A DNA stretch of 64,000 bases from Faecalimonas sp. (GCA_029264305.1 JARICA010000017.1:62001-126000), one strand, 5' to 3'; positions 16,668-26,019 are shown, numbered from the stretch's first letter. Made by a program: numbers and translations. Notes: generated by a model not told the origin, from the letters alone.

Positions 16668-17116
16668 TATTTCTCTCCTTCTTCTTCATTTTTATTATTT
16701 TGTGAATCCTCTATTCCTTTTGTAAACATATTGTGGAACTCAATTAACTCTTTTTTTAACGAAATTGGTTTTCCCATCTTGGTTAAGAAGCAGTGTTTTG
16801 TAACACCTTTACAATGTATCATTCCTGTTTTATCATTATGAATCTCATAGGCAACGGTTAATTTAATCCCATTATATTCTTTAATTCTTGTTGTAATTGT
16901 AACAGTATCACCAAAACGAACCATACGAAGATATGTGGCTTCTACTTCTAAAACTGGGCTTAAAATACCTTCTTTTTCCATTTCATCATATCCCATTCCC
17001 AATTGTTCCATAAAATCGGTTCTCGCTTCTTCAAACCACCGAATATAATTTGAATGATGAACAATTCCCATTTGATCTGTTTCATAATACTGTACTTTAT
17101 GCTTATATGCCTTCAT
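16667..17116 (-). CDS. Acyl-CoA thioesterase, hotdog (YbgC/4HBT) family
   Basis: The 149-residue protein has the YbgC-type hotdog signature YYETDQMGIVHHSNYIRWFEEAR, with the catalytic aspartate in TDQMG and a HHSNY active-site stretch. Such enzymes hydrolyse acyl-CoA thioesters; the acyl chain is not predictable. The frame extends to a GTG at 17134, but that GTG overlaps GAGGAGAG, which fits the ATG at 17116. It sits between the threonine T-box leader and thrS, with a one-base overlap, so it should be induced by uncharged tRNA-Thr together with thrS. Confidence 0.88.
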   Translation of the reverse strand: MKAYKHKVQYYETDQMGIVHHSNYIRWFEEARTDFMEQLGMGYDEMEKEGILSPVLEVEATYLRMVRFGDTVTITTRIKEYNGIKLTVAYEIHNDKTGMIHCKGVTKHCFLTKMGKPISLKKELIEFHNMFTKGIEDSQNNKNEEEGEK

Positions 17117-17179
17117 CCTATTTTCTCTCCTCACTTTATCACTAAAATGTTCAATAACATTCTCTATATAGATAGTAAC

Positions 17180-17420
17180 AAAAAATCCCTTGCAATGAAC
17201 TAATTCACTGCAAGGGACGAGCGTACATTCACTCGCGGTTCCACCCTAATTGTACTGACAATGTCAGAACCACTTCTATTGATGATAACGGAATCACCGG
17301 ACAGTTTTCTATCACTTAGAGGTAGTTTTCAAATGTTTCCGAAATAAGAAGCTTCCAGCCAATGACTTCTCTCTCTGTATCCTTTCACATTCTACTCTTC
17401 TCATCAACGTGTTTTCATAT
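17180..17420 (-). promoter_or_regulatory. T-box leader, threonine specific
   Basis: On the minus strand the canonical T-box sequence AGGGTGGAACCGCG lies at 17234-17247, and a strong terminator follows (TCCCTTGCA/TGCAAGGGA, 17186-17217, then a U-run). Upstream, stem I shows AGTA on one side of the specifier loop and GAA-A-ACT-A on the other, so the specifier is ACU (Thr). Uncharged tRNA-Thr should favour the antiterminator and switch on the thioesterase-thrS operon. Confidence 0.93.
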
Positions 17421-17429
17421 ATACATATT

Positions 17430-17457
17430 ATTATAACATTATCGCTTTATTTGTCAA
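17430..17457 (-). promoter_or_regulatory. Consensus promoter for the threonine T-box operon, inside the 3' end of udk
   Basis: On the minus strand a perfect TTGACA (17452-17457) and a perfect TATAAT (17430-17435) are spaced by 16 bases. The -35 box lies within the last codons of udk. Confidence 0.85.
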
Positions 17458-18061
17458 TGAGCAAAGTTTCTATCTTTGTCTTAACTAAATCAAAGGCAAC
17501 ATCATTCATTCCACTATTAATAACAACATCTGCCATCGCTTTAGTTGGTTCTACATAAATATAGTGCATAGGTTTAACCGTTGTTAAATACTGTTGTGCA
17601 ATATCTTCGACATAACGCCCTCTTTCACGCACATCTCGAATTACTCTTCTCAAAATACGCTCATCTGCATCTGCTTCCACAAAGATTTTGATGTCCAACA
17701 AATCTCTCAATTCTTTATTCTCCAAAACAAGAATACCTTCAACAAGAATAATTTTTGTTGGGTGTAATGTTACTTTCTCTTTCGCTCTATTATGTTTTGC
17801 ATAATCATATGTCGGTCCTTCGATTGTTTCTCCATTCTTTAATGCTCGTAAATGCTTTATCAAAAGTTTTGTATCCAATGCATCCGGATGATCGTAATTT
17901 GTTTTCTTTCTTTCTTCAAACGGAACACCATCATTGCTTCTATAATAGTTGTCGTGATAAATCACAGTTAATTGATTTTTAAATGTAGCTTTTAACCTAT
18001 TCGTAAATGTTGATTTTCCTGAACCAGAACCTCCTGCAATTCCTATAATTACTGTTTTCAT
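17447..18061 (-). CDS. udk: Uridine kinase
   Basis: The 204-residue enzyme phosphorylates uridine (and cytidine) to the monophosphate in pyrimidine salvage. The P-loop is GIAGGSGSGKST near residues 7-18, followed by the family's YHDNYYRS, NYDHPDALD and VEGILVLEN motifs and a basic lid with RDVRERGR. Length is typical. An AAAGGA-type site precedes the ATG at a slightly long distance. The terminal codons hold the promoter of the downstream T-box operon. Confidence 0.95.
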   Translation of the reverse strand: MKTVIIGIAGGSGSGKSTFTNRLKATFKNQLTVIYHDNYYRSNDGVPFEERKKTNYDHPDALDTKLLIKHLRALKNGETIEGPTYDYAKHNRAKEKVTLHPTKIILVEGILVLENKELRDLLDIKIFVEADADERILRRVIRDVRERGRYVEDIAQQYLTTVKPMHYIYVEPTKAMADVVINSGMNDVAFDLVKTKIETLLIDK

Positions 18062-18107
18062 CTATTGTAAAATCCTTTCCAAAATTAAACTCTTTTTATT
18101 ATAGCAT

Positions 18108-18833
18108 TTACTTATGAAAAAGTACAAGATAAACAACTGCAAAAAATTCTCTAACTAAATAATTTAAAAACAACACTGGATCTGTTCCTGCTCCAATACC
18201 AACAACGTCCTTATATCCTATTTGTTTTGCTAATTTCACACTTCTATAAATATGAAAATTATTTGTTACAATTCCCACTTTTTCATTCGCTTTTTTGATA
18301 TAATTCAAACTATATTTTAAATTTTCCTCTGTAGAATGCGATAATTCTTCCACAACAATTCTTTCTGGATTTATCCCTTTACCAATTAAATATTCTTTCA
18401 TAGCAAATGCTTCTGTCACTTCTTCACCGATTCCTTTTCCCCCCGATACAATTACGTTTGTATTTTCATGAGAACGAAGATACTCTACACCTTTATCTAG
18501 CCTCTTTTGCAAAGAACCAGTAATAATTTTTCCTCTTACACAAGCGCCTAAAATAATGAGCACAGATACTTCTTCCAATCCAGTCGGAACCATAGCACTC
18601 AAAATTACAATAATTACAACTAAAAAAATTAAAAATAATGTCGTAAATCCTATCTGAACGGGAAGATACATCTTCTTTTTCATATTATTCACACCCAAAC
18701 CCAAAATAAACTGTAGCAAGCCAAAAACAACCCAAAATCTTGAAAATGTAGCTTTCCAGTTGCGTGTATGTAAAACAATAAGCAAATAATATAATATACA
18801 CAATATTCCCATACTAAAAAAAGCTTTCGACAT
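18108..18833 (-). CDS. YdcF family (DUF218) membrane-anchored protein
   Basis: The 241-residue protein has three or so N-terminal hydrophobic segments followed by a DUF218/YdcF domain: VLIILGACVRGKIITGSL, the VSGGKG motif near 130, EEL..ST.EN near 165, and VTNNFHIYRS near 190. Some family members bind SAM or affect envelope synthesis, but the activity is not established. The start at 18833 is chosen because GGAGGA lies six bases upstream; longer versions would use a TTG. It follows the SEC-C protein gene on the same strand. Confidence 0.85.
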   Translation of the reverse strand: MSKAFFSMGILCILYYLLIVLHTRNWKATFSRFWVVFGLLQFILGLGVNNMKKKMYLPVQIGFTTLFLIFLVVIIVILSAMVPTGLEEVSVLIILGACVRGKIITGSLQKRLDKGVEYLRSHENTNVIVSGGKGIGEEVTEAFAMKEYLIGKGINPERIVVEELSHSTEENLKYSLNYIKKANEKVGIVTNNFHIYRSVKLAKQIGYKDVVGIGAGTDPVLFLNYLVREFFAVVYLVLFHK

Positions 18834-18855
18834 ATACATTCCTCCATATAACAGC

Positions 18856-18890
18856 AAAGGGTGTCAGAACCATATATTCTTACACCCTTT
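18856..18890. other. Stem-loop between the SEC-C and ydcF-type genes
   Basis: A perfect 9-bp stem (18856-18864 against 18882-18890) has no clear U-run on either strand. It may be a weak terminator or an mRNA processing or stability element. Confidence 0.5.
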
Positions 18891-18903
18891 ACTTATCCAT
18901 TAA

Positions 18904-19404
18904 TTATTTACCACAACATTTTTTATATTTTTTACCACTTCCACATGGACATGGATCATTTCTTCCAATTTTTTTCTCTTTACGAATTGTTCCTGACTGT
19001 TTTTGTTCTCTGTATAATTCTTTCTTTTTTTCTGGAGTAAAAATATTATCCCACTGTGGAAGTTCATATAACCAGTCTGCTTTTGCATCTACCATATTTT
19101 TATATAATTTTTCTTTATCAAATGCAAGACTTACAACTGTATCCTCTTCCATTTCTTCAATTGGATTCGCTTCTTTCAAACTATCATTAATTCCATCAAG
19201 AAATCCTGTCATTGTAAATACTTCAATTCCATATTTTTCAGCTAATTCTTTCACTGTTCCTTTTACTTCTTCATCAGGATTCCCCAATAATTTCTCATAA
19301 ATTTCTTTTTCAATTTGGAAATATGTTCCCCAAAACTGTTGTAATTCTGCTTTATCCATTTCTTTTGAATAAGCAGTATCTCTCCATTGTTCTAATAAGC
19401 TCAT
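18904..19404 (-). CDS. SEC-C motif protein
   Basis: The 166-residue protein has a helical N-terminal region of about 135 residues of unknown function and ends with a textbook SEC-C zinc motif, [18 protein letters not shown], the same motif that ends SecA. The motif binds zinc and in SecA contacts SecB or the ribosome. The N-terminal part has no recognised domain. AAAAGGAG precedes the ATG. It sits upstream of the ydcF-type gene. Confidence 0.82.
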   Translation of the reverse strand: MSLLEQWRDTAYSKEMDKAELQQFWGTYFQIEKEIYEKLLGNPDEEVKGTVKELAEKYGIEVFTMTGFLDGINDSLKEANPIEEMEEDTVVSLAFDKEKLYKNMVDAKADWLYELPQWDNIFTPEKKKELYREQKQSGTIRKEKKIGRNDPCPCGSGKKYKKCCGK

Positions 19405-19561
19405 TTCTATGTTCTCCTTTTGTTCTTCATTTTAATATACCTATTATATACCATATCCGTATGTTTTTCAAAAACTTTTACAAATTTTCTTATTTCTTTG
19501 TTATAATAAATACAGATAACACTTTTAAAATATAATTCATGTATAAAGGACGGACAAGAAT

Positions 19562-19777
19562 ATGAAAAAAACAAAACGTATTTTAGCCATTATTGGAGTA
19601 ATTCTTCTTATTGCTCTTTACGGAAGTACACTTTTATTTGCTTTTATTGATACAAGCAAATCCTTAGGTTTATTTAAAGCCTCTATTGCTTTAACAATAT
19701 TAGTACCTGTGCTTCTGTATGCCTACTCTCTAATATACAAGCTCACCAAAAAACAAAATAACGATGAAGAAAACTAG
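19562..19777 (+). CDS. Small two-helix membrane protein of unknown function
   Basis: The 71-residue product has two hydrophobic segments, at about residues 8-29 and 38-60, with a basic N-terminus (MKKTKR) and a polar tail KKQNNDEEN. AAAGGA lies nine bases or so before the ATG, and a TATAAT at 19502-19507 with an upstream TTTACA may be its promoter. A strong terminator follows. I do not recognise a family. Confidence 0.7.
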   Translation: MKKTKRILAIIGVILLIALYGSTLLFAFIDTSKSLGLFKASIALTILVPVLLYAYSLIYKLTKKQNNDEEN

Positions 19778-19779
19778 TT

Positions 19780-19947
19780 TTACATATAAAGTTCTGCTAA
19801 CATTAATGCAGAACTTTTTTGTTCTTTTGTTACCATTTTATAAGTAGTTCTTTGGTTTTGTTCTTGCTCTTTAATCTTTTTTCTTTTATATAAATACTCT
19901 TCAATAGAGATAATTTCTTGATTTTTTTTGTTGTCTTTTTGTTGCAT
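19780..19947 (-). CDS. Small 55-residue protein of unknown function
   Basis: A short frame on the minus strand runs from ATG at 19945-19947 to TAA at 19780-19782. An unusually good ribosome binding site (AGGAGGTAATGAT) precedes the ATG. The product is highly charged and probably helical: MQQKDNKKNQEIISIEEYLY, then a basic and glutamine-rich stretch, ending LMLAELYM. Its last third lies antisense to the terminator of the neighbouring plus-strand gene, so the two genes converge tightly. I do not recognise it. Confidence 0.6.
   Translation of the reverse strand: MQQKDNKKNQEIISIEEYLYKRKKIKEQEQNQRTTYKMVTKEQKSSALMLAELYM
19788..19820 (+). terminator. Intrinsic terminator of the two-helix membrane protein gene
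   Basis: A perfect 10-bp stem (19788-19797 against 19808-19817) is followed by T residues. It lies within the coding region of the opposing 55-residue gene. Confidence 0.85.
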
Positions 19948-20104
19948 ATCATTACCTCCTATCCATATAGTATATGCAATTCCTGTGATAAATATATGTA
20001 TTATTTATAAATCTTTTCTGTTTATTTCTTAAGATTTTCTTGACATTCTCATAGAGATGTATCACACTGAACATAATTTGACACTTTAGAAAGGATTTAA
20101 AACG

Positions 20105-21115
20105 ATGCAACAATTAACAATACCAGAAGGCTATTATTCCCCTCTGTCTATTCGCGAGACAGAAGTTGCCATTAAAGAGATTAAAGACCATTTTGAACGG
20201 GCATTAGCTAAATCGCTCCATTTAACTCGTGTTTCCGCCCCTCTTTTTGTAAAGCCCGAAAGCGGGTTAAATGATAATCTAAATGGCATTGAACGTCCTG
20301 TTTCTTTTGGAATCAAAGAACAAAATGATACCGCCGTTGAAATTGTTCACTCTCTTGCAAAGTGGAAACGATATGCATTAAAACGCTACGGTTTTCATTC
20401 TGGGGAAGGACTTTATACAGATATGACTGCTATTCGCAGAGATGAGTATACGGATAATATTCATTCCCTCTATGTAGATCAATGGGATTGGGAAAAAGTA
20501 ATTTCCAAAGAAGAGCGAAACACTGCAACATTAGAGCATAATGTACGGCATGTCTATAGCGCATTAAAGGAAACAGAACAACATATCTCTAAACGTTATA
20601 ATTATATTGATACAATTTTACCTGATGAAATTTTTTTCATTACATCCCAAGAACTAGAAAATATGTATCCTGATTGTACTCCGAAAGAAAGAGAGTATCA
20701 CATTGCAAAAGCAAAAGGCGCAGTCTTTATTTCTCAAATCGGGAAAGTATTATCATCCGGCGAAAAACATGACGGACGTGCTCCAGACTATGATGATTGG
20801 GAATTAAACGGGGATATCATTGTTTACTACCCAGTTCTTGATATTGCCTTAGAACTCTCTTCTATGGGTGTACGGGTGGATGAAACTTCTTTAAAACACC
20901 AATTGAAACTTGCAAACTGCGAAGATCGGGCTAAGTTAACTTTCCAAAACTCTCTTCTACACGGAGAACTCCCTTACACTGTAGGTGGAGGAATCGGACA
21001 ATCTCGTATCTGTATGTTTTATTTGAGAAAAGCTCATATCGGAGAAGTGCAATCTTCTATATGGCCTGAACCCATTTCCAAAAAAGCAGAAGAATGTAAT
21101 ATCCAACTATTATAA
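20105..21115 (+). CDS. asnA: Aspartate--ammonia ligase (AsnA)
   Basis: The enzyme makes asparagine from aspartate and ammonia with ATP. The 336-residue sequence shows the class II synthetase-like core typical of AsnA: LTRVSAPLFV, the LNGIERPVSF strand, the HSLAKWKRYAL segment, GLYTDMTAIRRDE, and the C-terminal GGGIGQSRICMF motif. The start ATG at 20105 follows AAAGGA. A TTGACA at 20040-20045 may be the -35 box, though no good -10 is seen at normal spacing. It is a monocistronic plus-strand gene sharing a bidirectional terminator with purA. Confidence 0.95.
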   Translation: MQQLTIPEGYYSPLSIRETEVAIKEIKDHFERALAKSLHLTRVSAPLFVKPESGLNDNLNGIERPVSFGIKEQNDTAVEIVHSLAKWKRYALKRYGFHSGEGLYTDMTAIRRDEYTDNIHSLYVDQWDWEKVISKEERNTATLEHNVRHVYSALKETEQHISKRYNYIDTILPDEIFFITSQELENMYPDCTPKEREYHIAKAKGAVFISQIGKVLSSGEKHDGRAPDYDDWELNGDIIVYYPVLDIALELSSMGVRVDETSLKHQLKLANCEDRAKLTFQNSLLHGELPYTVGGGIGQSRICMFYLRKAHIGEVQSSIWPEPISKKAEECNIQLL

Positions 21116-21117
21116 AA

Positions 21118-21165
21118 AACAACACTTCATTTTAGATTTAATCTTTAATGAAGTGTTGTTTTTCT
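21118..21165. terminator. Bidirectional terminator between asnA and purA
   Basis: A 14-bp perfect stem (21118-21131 against 21147-21160) is flanked by A-runs and T-runs, serving the two converging genes. Confidence 0.92.
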
Positions 21166-22444
21166 ATTTATTTCTATATATAATTTCGTCTCTTCCCGGC
21201 CCATTTGAAATCATTGTAATCGGATACCCCAACTTGTCTTCAATAAATTCAATGTATTTTCTACAATTTTCTGGAAGATCTTCATATTTCTTAATTCCTC
21301 TAATATCTGATTTCCATCCAGGAAGAATTTCTAATACTGGTTTTGCTTTTTCTAAAAGATGTGTTGTTGGGAAATTCGTTGTGATTTCTCCATCTATATC
21401 ATAAGCAACACAAACTGGAATCTCATCAAGATATCCAAGTACATCTAACACTGTAAACGCAACATCCGTCGCTCCTTGCATTCTACAACCGTATTTTGAT
21501 GCCACCACATCAAACCATCCCATACGTCTTGGACGTCCTGTTGTCGCACCAAACTCACCACCATCACCACCTCTGCGTCTCAATTCATCCGCTTCTTCTC
21601 CAAAAATTTCACTCACAAAGGCTCCTGCTCCGACCGCGCTTGAATACGCTTTACAAACAGTAATAATCTGTTTTATTTCATACGGAGGAATACCTGCTCC
21701 AATTGCACCATATGCAGCCAATGTAGAAGAAGAAGTTACCATTGGATAAATACCATGATCTGTATCTTTTAATGAACCAAGTTGACCTTCTAAAAGAATT
21801 TCTTTTCCCTCCTTGATTGCCTCATGTAAAAACAAAGACACATCACATACATACGGCTCAATCATTCTTTTATATTCTTTTAATTCTGTATACAATTCTT
21901 CAGATTTTAATAATGGTTTGTGATATAAATATTCTAATAATACATTTTTTTGTTCGCATACGCGGACAACTTTTTCTTTTAACAATTCGTCATCAAACAA
22001 CTCACTTACTTGAAAACCAATTTTTGCAAATTTATCTGAATAAAATGGAGCGATACCCGATTTCGTAGACCCAAATGATTTTCCACCTAGTCTTTCTTCT
22101 TCATATTGATCAAACAAAATGTGATATGACATAACTATCTGTGCTCTATCAGACACAAGAATTTTCGGCATCGGAACACCTTGGTCAATTATCATTTGAA
22201 TTTCTTCAAATAATACTGGAATGTTTAACGCTACTCCATTTCCAATAATGCTTGTTGTATGTTCATAGAATACTCCAGATGGTAAAGTATGCAAAGCAAA
22301 TTTTCCATATTCATTAATAATTGTATGGCCTGCATTTGCTCCTCCTTGAAAGCGAACGATGATATCCGCTTTTTCTCCAAGCATATCTGTAATTTTCCCT
22401 TTACCTTCATCACCCCAGTTAGCACCTACTACTGCTTTAACCAT
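21164..22444 (-). CDS. purA: Adenylosuccinate synthetase
   Basis: PurA joins IMP and aspartate with GTP in the first step from IMP to AMP. The 426-residue chain carries GANWGDEGKGKITD near the N-terminus, the RFQGGANAGHTI substrate loop, the STKSGIAPFYSDK region, and GRPRRMGWFD with the later GPGRDE near the end. The ATG at 22444 with AGGAGG upstream is preferred over the longer frame. It is transcribed alone here. Confidence 0.95.
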   Translation of the reverse strand: MVKAVVGANWGDEGKGKITDMLGEKADIIVRFQGGANAGHTIINEYGKFALHTLPSGVFYEHTTSIIGNGVALNIPVLFEEIQMIIDQGVPMPKILVSDRAQIVMSYHILFDQYEEERLGGKSFGSTKSGIAPFYSDKFAKIGFQVSELFDDELLKEKVVRVCEQKNVLLEYLYHKPLLKSEELYTELKEYKRMIEPYVCDVSLFLHEAIKEGKEILLEGQLGSLKDTDHGIYPMVTSSSTLAAYGAIGAGIPPYEIKQIITVCKAYSSAVGAGAFVSEIFGEEADELRRRGGDGGEFGATTGRPRRMGWFDVVASKYGCRMQGATDVAFTVLDVLGYLDEIPVCVAYDIDGEITTNFPTTHLLEKAKPVLEILPGWKSDIRGIKKYEDLPENCRKYIEFIEDKLGYPITMISNGPGRDEIIYRNK

Positions 22445-22552
22445 TCTATATCCTCCTATAAATCTCAATTACATATAAGTTTGCTTTTTTACCTCACGAT
22501 TATACTCTCTTTTATTAAGAAACACAATAAATTTTTTTAATTTAATATAAAC

Positions 22553-22588
22553 AAGTCCAACCAATTTTTCCCTTTCTTGGTTGGACTT
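22553..22588 (-). terminator. Stem-loop terminator after the cardiolipin synthase gene
   Basis: A perfect 12-bp stem (22553-22564 against 22577-22588) lies just after the stop codon at 22593. The U-run is weak. Confidence 0.7.
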
Positions 22589-22592
22589 ACTA

Positions 22593-24143
22593 TTACATTA
22601 ATGGAGCAATAAGCCGTAACACACGTCCTGTTACCGTTTCTATTACTCCTCGCATACGCAAATCTGTAATTGTAACTTTCTGACATTTTTTCAACGTCTC
22701 TTGAAAATCTTTTTCAATATCTCGAACAACTTGATTATTATAGATAAATGTACCACATTCAAAATGTAAATACAGACTTCGGTAATCTAAATTAATTGTA
22801 CCAACAGTTGCTGTATCATCATCTGATACAAAAACTTTTGCATGAACAAATCCCGGTGTATATTCATAAATATGTACTCCTGCATTGATTAGCTCTTCAT
22901 AATATGTTTTCGCCAATACAAACGCATACCATTTATCTGGAATATGCGGCATAATAATAATTACTTCAATTCCACATTTTGCCGCATACGTTAAATTTGT
23001 TACCATTTCATTATCCAAAATAAGATATGGTGTCATAATATGCACATATTTTTTAGCATGATTTAAAATATGAAAATATACTTGTTCGCCAATATTTTCA
23101 TTGTCATATGGACTATCTCCATACGGTAAAACATATCCCAATTCTCGTCTAAACTCTTTTGATTTTGGAGTGAGATATTTTTCAAAATTTTCTTCTTTTT
23201 TCTCAGTTACATTCCACATCTGTAAAAACATCATTGTAAAGTTTTGTACTGCTTCTCCTTGCAACATAACCGCTGTATCTTTCCAATGCCCAAAACGTTC
23301 TTTCTCATTGATATACTCATCAGCTAAATTAATCCCTCCTGTGAATGCAACTTGTCCATCAATAACACAGATTTTTCTGTGATCTCTATTATTCTGATGT
23401 GTAGATAATACTGGTTTAATCGGACTAAACATTTTGCAACGAATTCCCACTGCTTCTAGTTCTTTAGGATATTGATAAGGAAGAAGGACAATACTACACA
23501 TCCCATCATACATAAAACGGACTTCAACGCCCTCTTCCACTTTTCTCTTCAAAATTTCCAAAATAGAATCCCACATAACCCCTTCTTCTACAATGAAATA
23601 CTCCATAAAAATATAATGTTTTGCTAATTCCAACTGGCATTTTAATTCTTCAAATTTTTCTTCTCCTATTTTAAAGTAAGTCACTTTTGTATTTCTATGC
23701 ACTGGAAAACCAACTTGCTTTGAAAGATAGTGCGCCAAATTTGCATTTGCTGGCTTTGAAATTCGTAATTCCTCAATAATTGTATCATTTTGAGTCATAT
23801 ACGGCTTTGTTTTATTTCCTAATACAGACAATCTTTTTCCTATATATCTTGTACCTGGCTGAATCTGCATAAAAATATAAAACACCGTCCCAACAATCGG
23901 AATAAACGTTACAAACAAAATCCAGGACATTTTGAATGCTGGGTTTTCTTTTCTATTAATAATATAAATAATAACAATCATACTAAGAATAATAAATCCT
24001 ACATATACTGAAAAGGCATATTGCTCGATACTAGTAATGGTTGCTATCATTAACCCAATTTGAAACAATAATAATGCCGCTACCAAAGCAGTTCTACTAA
24101 ATATAATTTTAAAAATCCCACTTTTTGCTTTCTTCGCTTTCAT
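22593..24143 (-). CDS. cls: Cardiolipin synthase (phospholipase D superfamily)
   Basis: The enzyme condenses phosphatidylglycerol into cardiolipin at the membrane. Two or three N-terminal membrane segments (about residues 15-110) precede two PLD domains, with HKD-type motifs in HRKICVIDG near residue 250 and HAKVFVSDD near 430, each followed by the GG.N/GT.N partner motif. The frame extends to 24203, but the methionine at 24143 begins the usual basic N-terminus (MKAKKAKSG). Its ribosome binding site is only moderate, so the start is less sure. The product is about 516 residues, normal for Cls. Confidence 0.9.
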   Translation of the reverse strand: MKAKKAKSGIFKIIFSRTALVAALLLFQIGLMIATITSIEQYAFSVYVGFIILSMIVIIYIINRKENPAFKMSWILFVTFIPIVGTVFYIFMQIQPGTRYIGKRLSVLGNKTKPYMTQNDTIIEELRISKPANANLAHYLSKQVGFPVHRNTKVTYFKIGEEKFEELKCQLELAKHYIFMEYFIVEEGVMWDSILEILKRKVEEGVEVRFMYDGMCSIVLLPYQYPKELEAVGIRCKMFSPIKPVLSTHQNNRDHRKICVIDGQVAFTGGINLADEYINEKERFGHWKDTAVMLQGEAVQNFTMMFLQMWNVTEKKEENFEKYLTPKSKEFRRELGYVLPYGDSPYDNENIGEQVYFHILNHAKKYVHIMTPYLILDNEMVTNLTYAAKCGIEVIIIMPHIPDKWYAFVLAKTYYEELINAGVHIYEYTPGFVHAKVFVSDDDTATVGTINLDYRSLYLHFECGTFIYNNQVVRDIEKDFQETLKKCQKVTITDLRMRGVIETVTGRVLRLIAPLM

Positions 24144-24278
24144 TCTACCACTTCTCTTCCTTCCTATAGCAAATATTCTAACATACTTATATTTTATTCT
24201 CAATAAGCCTTTTCTTTTTACATAAAATGGATTACAATAGTAATACTACATTAATAGTAATGAAAGGAGTATACTAAC

Positions 24279-24566
24279 ATGGCAAATAATAAATGGGGAA
24301 AAAGACTTTTCGGATTGGTTGCTATTGGCGCTACTATTGGTGGAACAGTTGCTTATTTCAGTAAAAAGAATCACCGTTGCAATAATGAAGATGAGTTCTC
24401 AGATGATTTTGAAAATGAAGACTTTGATTTAGACGAAGACTTAAAAGAGGCTACATCTAGAGAATATGTATCTTTAACTCCTGATACTTCTTCTGATGCT
24501 GAAGCACCTTTATCTTCTTCCGAGGAAGTTCAATCTGAAGAACCACTAGAATCTGACAACGAATAA
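24279..24566 (+). CDS. Small membrane-anchored acidic protein
   Basis: The 95-residue product has a basic start, one glycine-rich hydrophobic segment (about residues 9-27, GLVAIGATIGGTVAYF) and then a long, strongly acidic tail rich in Asp, Glu and Ser. This plan resembles YtxH-like small envelope proteins, but the match is loose. GAAAGGAG precedes the ATG. A TTTACA at 24217-24222 with TAATAC at 24241-24246 may be the promoter. It has its own perfect terminator. Confidence 0.7.
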   Translation: MANNKWGKRLFGLVAIGATIGGTVAYFSKKNHRCNNEDEFSDDFENEDFDLDEDLKEATSREYVSLTPDTSSDAEAPLSSSEEVQSEEPLESDNE

Positions 24567-24571
24567 TACTC

Positions 24572-24610
24572 AAAGGGAAATTTGATAACACATATCAAAT
24601 TTCCCTTTTT
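24572..24610. terminator. Strong bidirectional terminator
   Basis: A perfect 16-bp stem (24572-24587 against 24593-24608) with a five-base loop separates the small acidic protein gene from the converging MocR-type gene. Confidence 0.95.
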
Positions 24611-24612
24611 CT

Positions 24613-26019
24613 TTAAAACAATTCACGCCATGCAGAAATTAATTGTTGCACACCCTCTTTTATTTCTTCCTCTTGCATATTAGCATATCCAAGTAAAATC
24701 GTAGGATTTAATTTTTTTTCTGTACACACATCATAGGCAGACAATCCATATACTTTAATTCCTATACTTTTAGCACGTTCTATTAATTCTATTTCTGCTA
24801 CTTGAGATGGAAACGTAAGCAATAAATGCACTCCAGCATTTTCTCCTGATATTTTACATTTTTTCAATAATGGTTTTAAACTATTAATCATGACATCATG
24901 ACGACTTTTATACACTCCCCTCATTTTATTCAAATGGCGTTCATAATACCCTTGCTGAATAAACTGATGAATAATCTGCTGATCTACTCTTGAAACTGTA
25001 GAATTAAGAAATCTCCCTTTTTCTTTATAAACCTTTAATAAGGGTTTGGGCAAAACAAGATAACTCACACGAATAGCCGGAGCTATCGACTTAGAAAATG
25101 TTCCTATATAAATGACTTTATCATTACGATCATAACCTTGCAAGGCAGGAATCGGTTTTCCCTTATATCGAAATTCACTGTCATAATCATCTTCAATAAT
25201 ATATCTGCCGTCTTTTTCTGCTGCCCATCGCAATAGTTCCATTCGTCGTTGTATCGGCATGATAATTCCAAGTGGATACTGATGTGATGGCATGACATAA
25301 GCTATATCGGCTTGTACTTTTCTTAGTTCATCTACTCGCATCCCTTTTTCATCCATTTCTACCGTTCTAGTTTCATAATCTAATTGTTGAAATAAACGAT
25401 ACGCCTGTCGGTATGTTGGATTTTCAAATGCAATTCGATGTTTTCCTTTTAAAATCATTTGTAATAGCATTAAAAGATAGTCATTTCCTGCTCCCACAAT
25501 AATTTGTTCCGCCTCGCAATTCACTCCTCTTGATTGATAAAGATAGTGGCAAAGAGTATCCCTTAATTCATATTCCCCTTGCGAATTCCCCGCTTTAAAA
25601 AATGTTGCCTTATCATCAGCCAACACATCTTTAGCTAATTTCCTCCACACCCGATATGGAAAACTATTTAAATCAATTCCGTTAGGTGTAAAATCATACG
25701 CATACTCTATTTCCTTTTTTTCTTCTTTTATCAAAACTGTTTCTTCTGCTTGTTTCCACTGATATAAATCATCAATTTTTGTTACAAAAAATCCTTTATA
25801 TGCCCGTGCCTCTACATACCCTTCTGCTACCAGTTGTTCGTAAGCTAATTCCACAGTGCTTCTACTAATATCCAAATGCTTTGCCAACGCTCTTGTTGAC
25901 GGTAACTTATCTCCACATTTAATTTTTCTAGATTGAATATCATTTTTTATATAAATATAAATCTGCTCATATAAAGGAATTTGAGATTTAGTTTCTAAAC
26001 GGATTGTCAACTCATTCAT
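24613..26019 (-). CDS. MocR/PdxR-type regulator (GntR helix-turn-helix fused to aminotransferase fold)
   Basis: The 468-residue protein has an N-terminal GntR winged helix (about residues 10-80: IPLYEQIYIYI, GDKLPSTRALAKHLDISRST) and a C-terminal fold-type I aminotransferase domain with DDYDSEFRY and the PLP-lysine motif TFSKSIAPAIRVSY near 310. Many relatives sense pyridoxal phosphate and activate pdxST or other amine-metabolism genes. No pdxS or pdxT is nearby, so its target is elsewhere or different. Its start overlaps the end of the GrpB-fold gene by eight bases, which suggests coexpression. Confidence 0.9.
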   Translation of the reverse strand: MNELTIRLETKSQIPLYEQIYIYIKNDIQSRKIKCGDKLPSTRALAKHLDISRSTVELAYEQLVAEGYVEARAYKGFFVTKIDDLYQWKQAEETVLIKEEKKEIEYAYDFTPNGIDLNSFPYRVWRKLAKDVLADDKATFFKAGNSQGEYELRDTLCHYLYQSRGVNCEAEQIIVGAGNDYLLMLLQMILKGKHRIAFENPTYRQAYRLFQQLDYETRTVEMDEKGMRVDELRKVQADIAYVMPSHQYPLGIIMPIQRRMELLRWAAEKDGRYIIEDDYDSEFRYKGKPIPALQGYDRNDKVIYIGTFSKSIAPAIRVSYLVLPKPLLKVYKEKGRFLNSTVSRVDQQIIHQFIQQGYYERHLNKMRGVYKSRHDVMINSLKPLLKKCKISGENAGVHLLLTFPSQVAEIELIERAKSIGIKVYGLSAYDVCTEKKLNPTILLGYANMQEEEIKEGVQQLISAWRELF

